In this document: one piece after another, positions 61,937-64,000 of the stretch
Numbering within the stretch: the stretch's first letter is position 1
Layout: every line of letters starts with the position of its first letter
NCBI GenBank assembly: GCA_026391215.1
Contig: JAPLDX010000068.1
Span: 16,879 to 80,878 of the forward strand
DNA from: Bacteroidia bacterium
GTDB lineage: Bacteria; Bacteroidota; Bacteroidia; Bacteroidales; VadinHA17
Reading direction: 5' to 3'
Length of the DNA: 64,000 nt
Position numbers and translations under genes: made by a program
The notes under the pieces: generated by a model
What the model was told of the DNA's origin: nothing
Databases searched by the model: none
The model's input: the letters and a program-made list of their open reading frames with translations, nothing else

Positions 61937-62461
61937 ATGAATTCACCAATTATTGATATAAGAGATCTTTCAAAATTCTACGGGAAGGCCAGGGGAATTG
62001 AACATGTTAACCTGGAAATCGAAGAGGGAGAGATTTTTGGTTTTATCGGACCTAATGGAGCCGGCAAATCGACTACGATCAGGATATTGATGAACCTGAT
62101 CTTCCCGACCAGCGGCAGTGCAAGGATAATGGGAATGGATGTTATCAGGGAAACAAAGAAGATTAAAAGCCAGGTCGGGTATATCCCTTCAGATGCCAGC
62201 GCATATTCTTCCATGGATGCCCATGAATTTCTGAGCTACTGTATACGTTTTTACAAGGCACAAAACGGTGAGCAGAGGATTGCAGAACTCTCGGAAATGT
62301 TTGAGCTGGACCTTAAACGGAAAATTGCGGACCTCTCAATGGGAAACCGGAAGAAAGTATCGATTGTCCAGAGCTTGCTGCACAGACCCAGGATTCTAAT
62401 CCTGGATGAGCCGACAACCGGGCTTGACAGCTGCTGCGTTCGGAGAACCGGAAAGGAATGA
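61937..62461 (+). CDS. ABC transporter ATP-binding protein, N-terminal fragment (gene broken)
   Basis: Residues 1-160 are a normal ABC ATPase: Walker A GPNGAGKST, Q-loop near VGYIPSD, signature LSMGNRKKV and Walker B ILILDEPTTGLD. After that the frame reads SCCVRRTGKE and stops. The expected continuation (LLRSENRKGMTIFFSSHVLSE) is found in another frame immediately downstream, and about nine residues of the D-loop region that normally follow TTGLD are missing. A deletion of about 25 bp therefore broke the gene. The protein probably cannot work unless the deletion is a sequencing or assembly error. The permease gene downstream is intact. Confidence 0.8.
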   Translation: MNSPIIDIRDLSKFYGKARGIEHVNLEIEEGEIFGFIGPNGAGKSTTIRILMNLIFPTSGSARIMGMDVIRETKKIKSQVGYIPSDASAYSSMDAHEFLSYCIRFYKAQNGEQRIAELSEMFELDLKRKIADLSMGNRKKVSIVQSLLHRPRILILDEPTTGLDSCCVRRTGKE

Positions 62462-62802
62462 CTATCTTTTTTTCTTCACATGTACTCAGCGAGGTTCAGA
62501 TACTTTGTAAAAGAGTCGCCATCATTAAAGAAGGGAAAATTATAAAGATGGAGGACATAGAAAACCTGAGAAAAAAACAATTGAAAAAGGTGTATATAGA
62601 ATTTTGGGATCAGAGGAAAAAAGAAAGCTTCAGCATCGCCGGTATTGAAAAAGTGATCAGCAGCGCTGATAATATACTATCCTTTATGTACTCGGGTAAT
62701 ATCAATGAGCTTGTCAGCCGGCTCTCGGGGGAAAAGATAATTAACCTCATGATCGAGGAGCCGTCGCTTGACGAAATATTTATGCACTATTATAAACAAT
62801 AA
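62458..62802 (+). CDS. ABC transporter ATP-binding protein, C-terminal fragment (gene broken)
   Basis: This 114-residue frame holds the H-loop (FFSSHVLSEV) and the C-terminal regulatory part (RVAIIKEGKIIKMEDIENL) of the ATPase whose N-terminal part ends at 62461. Its ATG overlaps the preceding TGA but is probably an accidental internal methionine, because the same frame reads LLRSENRKG just upstream. It is followed by the permease after 12 nt. Alone it would have no ATP-binding site. Confidence 0.78.
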   Translation: MTIFFSSHVLSEVQILCKRVAIIKEGKIIKMEDIENLRKKQLKKVYIEFWDQRKKESFSIAGIEKVISSADNILSFMYSGNINELVSRLSGEKIINLMIEEPSLDEIFMHYYKQ

Positions 62803-62814
62803 TGTACAGGATAA

Positions 62815-63624
62815 ATGAACAGTAATCTGTTTTTCAAGGAGTTAAGAAGAAACGCATTCAGTCTCATAATATGGATGGTCGTAATAACCCTTTTTATTTC
62901 GGGTACCATGGCTTTCTACCGTACATTTCTGGAAAACCAGTCAAAGATACTGGGGATGATGAGCATTATTCCTAAAGAACTCCTTCAGTTCAAGGGTGTT
63001 TCGAATTTCGACGATATGCTTTCAGCGCTTGGTTTTTATTCTATCAACAATATCATCTACATGATGGTGCTCGGGAGTATTTTCTCCATTGTGCTTTCTT
63101 CGAATATCCTGCTTAAGGAAGAATACAGCAAAACCGCAGAATATCTTTTGACACGTCCTCTAACCCGCAGCGAGATCTTTATCAGCAAACTGACTGTTGT
63201 TTCACTTAATATATTAATACTGAATCTTGTCACTGCCCTGGCTGGATTTATTAGCCTGGAGCTGGTCAAAACAGGCCCCTTCAGCATAAAGGCATTTTTA
63301 ATTCTTTCCTTCTACACCCTGCTGCTGAATATCCTTTTCGGGGCGATTGGACTTTTTATGTCGACCCTTGTTAAAAGGGCAAAGCCAATTACCACCTTCA
63401 GCATAGGATTGGTTCTGATCCTGTATTTTATTTACACTCTTTCAAAGATCACAGCAGGAGCAGCAAAAATAGGGTATCTGAGCCCTTTCAGATTTGCTGA
63501 TACAGATGCAATAAATCCGGCTTATGCAATAAATCTATGGAACCTGGCATATTTTATCGGCATATCTTTGTTGCTGACTACGATCTCGTACCGGCTCTAT
63601 CTCAGGAAGGACATTTATACATAA
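62815..63624 (+). CDS. ABC-2 type transporter permease
   Basis: The 269 residues contain about six hydrophobic segments in the ABC-2/NatB-like arrangement: a first helix after a short basic N-terminus (LIIWMVVITLFISGTMAFY), a long extracytoplasmic loop, then five helices. The cytoplasmic loop EEYSKTAEYLLTRPLTRSEIF is the characteristic coupling segment with the ATPase. The substrate is unknown; such exporters often handle lipids or peptides. It belongs to one operon with the broken ATPase gene. If the ATPase is truly inactive, this gene is a relic or uses another ATPase. Confidence 0.83.
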   Translation: MNSNLFFKELRRNAFSLIIWMVVITLFISGTMAFYRTFLENQSKILGMMSIIPKELLQFKGVSNFDDMLSALGFYSINNIIYMMVLGSIFSIVLSSNILLKEEYSKTAEYLLTRPLTRSEIFISKLTVVSLNILILNLVTALAGFISLELVKTGPFSIKAFLILSFYTLLLNILFGAIGLFMSTLVKRAKPITTFSIGLVLILYFIYTLSKITAGAAKIGYLSPFRFADTDAINPAYAINLWNLAYFIGISLLLTTISYRLYLRKDIYT

Positions 63625-63788
63625 ACTGAATTTATCAGGGAGAGATGTACAAGACATCACGCAGTGACAGACTGAATGACTATCACTGACAGTGATAATA
63701 AAGCAAATAAAGTTGACTCGTATTATTATAAGGCGTACATTGTGTGAGTACAGAATTTCTGATAGTTATAGAATTAATACTAAAATCG

Positions 63789-64000
63789 ATGAAAAGCAGA
63801 TCAAGAATTTTATTTATGGTTGTTACAACAATGATTTCAGTAAGCTTGTTTGCCCAAATGAAAACAGATGTTGAAAACAGTAAAGACTACCCTTTAATAG
63901 GCCGATTCGAAGGTGCTGTGATAGAATTTTACAAAGAAACAAAATGGGGAACATATAAAATACCCGTTGATGAAAATGGCAAAATTAATTTTGATAAGCC
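63789..64000 (+). CDS. OmpA-family-like exported protein, N-terminal part (runs off window)
   Basis: This frame is missing from the ORF track, which shows a different frame (63692-63874). ATG at 63789 begins MKSRSRILFMVVTTMISVSL with FAQ after it, a good signal peptide. The mature part MKTDVENSKDYPLIGRFEGA continues with VIEFYKETKWGTYKIPVDENG and resembles the N-terminus of Bacteroidota OmpA-family proteins in which a peptidoglycan-binding domain follows. The 70 visible codons are open to the window end. The family call is moderate; coding status is good. Confidence 0.65.
   Translation, partial: MKSRSRILFMVVTTMISVSLFAQMKTDVENSKDYPLIGRFEGAVIEFYKETKWGTYKIPVDENGKINFDK

Noticed and set aside
63692-63874. 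60-residue ORF in the track near the window end
   Set aside because: A different frame starting at 63789 has a clear signal peptide and remains open to the end of the window.
1-64000. tRNA, rRNA, tmRNA or riboswitch genes
   Set aside because: I found no TTCGAATCC-type T-arm in a gap, no rRNA sequence and no leader with a recognisable riboswitch fold.

Overview
The window comes from a member of the Bacteroidota, most likely Bacteroidia/Bacteroidales-like. This rests on sprA directly after ruvA, a SusC/SusD pair, lipoproteins with short lipoboxes, several promoters of the Bacteroidota type (TTTG or TTG, about 20 nt, TAnnTTTG) and weak or absent Shine-Dalgarno sequences. It has ordinary chromosomal character: I see no rRNA, tRNA, CRISPR array, phage genes or classical insertion sequence.

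Layout. 1-8278 (+): the 3' end of pdxA, then ruvA and the giant type IX secretion translocon gene sprA. 8478-16411 (+): an alpha-glucan/maltose block (SLC45-like sugar transporter, beta-phosphoglucomutase, GH65 phosphorylase, GH13 lipoprotein, SusA-like GH13), which imports and phosphorolyses alpha-glucosides and converts the released beta-glucose-1-phosphate to glucose-6-phosphate. 16592-20006 (+): GH130 lipoprotein, DUF1080 protein and secreted Gfo/Idh/MocA oxidoreductase. 20022-35486 (-): SusC, SusD, an intercistronic terminator, then three about 1,100-residue VCBS/ASPIC lipoproteins with a small lipoprotein between them. 35858-36877 (+): a LacI-type regulator divergent from susC. A 16-bp site (15 of 16 bases identical) lies upstream of both susC and the transporter gene, so the regulator probably controls both arms.

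36931-41964: gcvH, converging on the rimP-nusA-infB operon, which has a good promoter. 42.2-64 kb is a patchwork of small units: radical SAM protein, DUF6629 membrane protein, a second secreted Gfo/Idh/MocA protein, a DUF559 nuclease-like gene inside an inverted-repeat element, envelope proteins, a C1 peptidase, a small HD alarmone hydrolase, a pseudouridine synthase, a DUF362 protein, a Tat-type sugar isomerase-like protein, a methyltransferase, a two-TM coiled-coil protein overlapping a proline-rich 56-residue protein, a DUF3795 protein, two alpha/beta hydrolases, an outer-membrane-barrel-like protein, a pirin, a YIP1 protein, an ABC transporter whose ATPase gene is broken, and the start of an OmpA-like gene.

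The most unusual signals are non-coding. (1) A 587-bp element (45401-45987) carries a DUF559 gene between long inverted repeats, each with an internal C-rich/G-rich hairpin; a 117-bp gene-less relative with the same ends sits at 14398-14514. This looks like an autonomous/non-autonomous pair of an undescribed mobile or REP-like system. (2) From 42 to 62 kb, many intergenic gaps hold degenerate tandem arrays whose sequence differs from site to site but whose period is almost always 8 nt (7 nt at two sites). (3) Two promoters 7 kb apart share about 50 bp of sequence, extending past the predicted transcription start.
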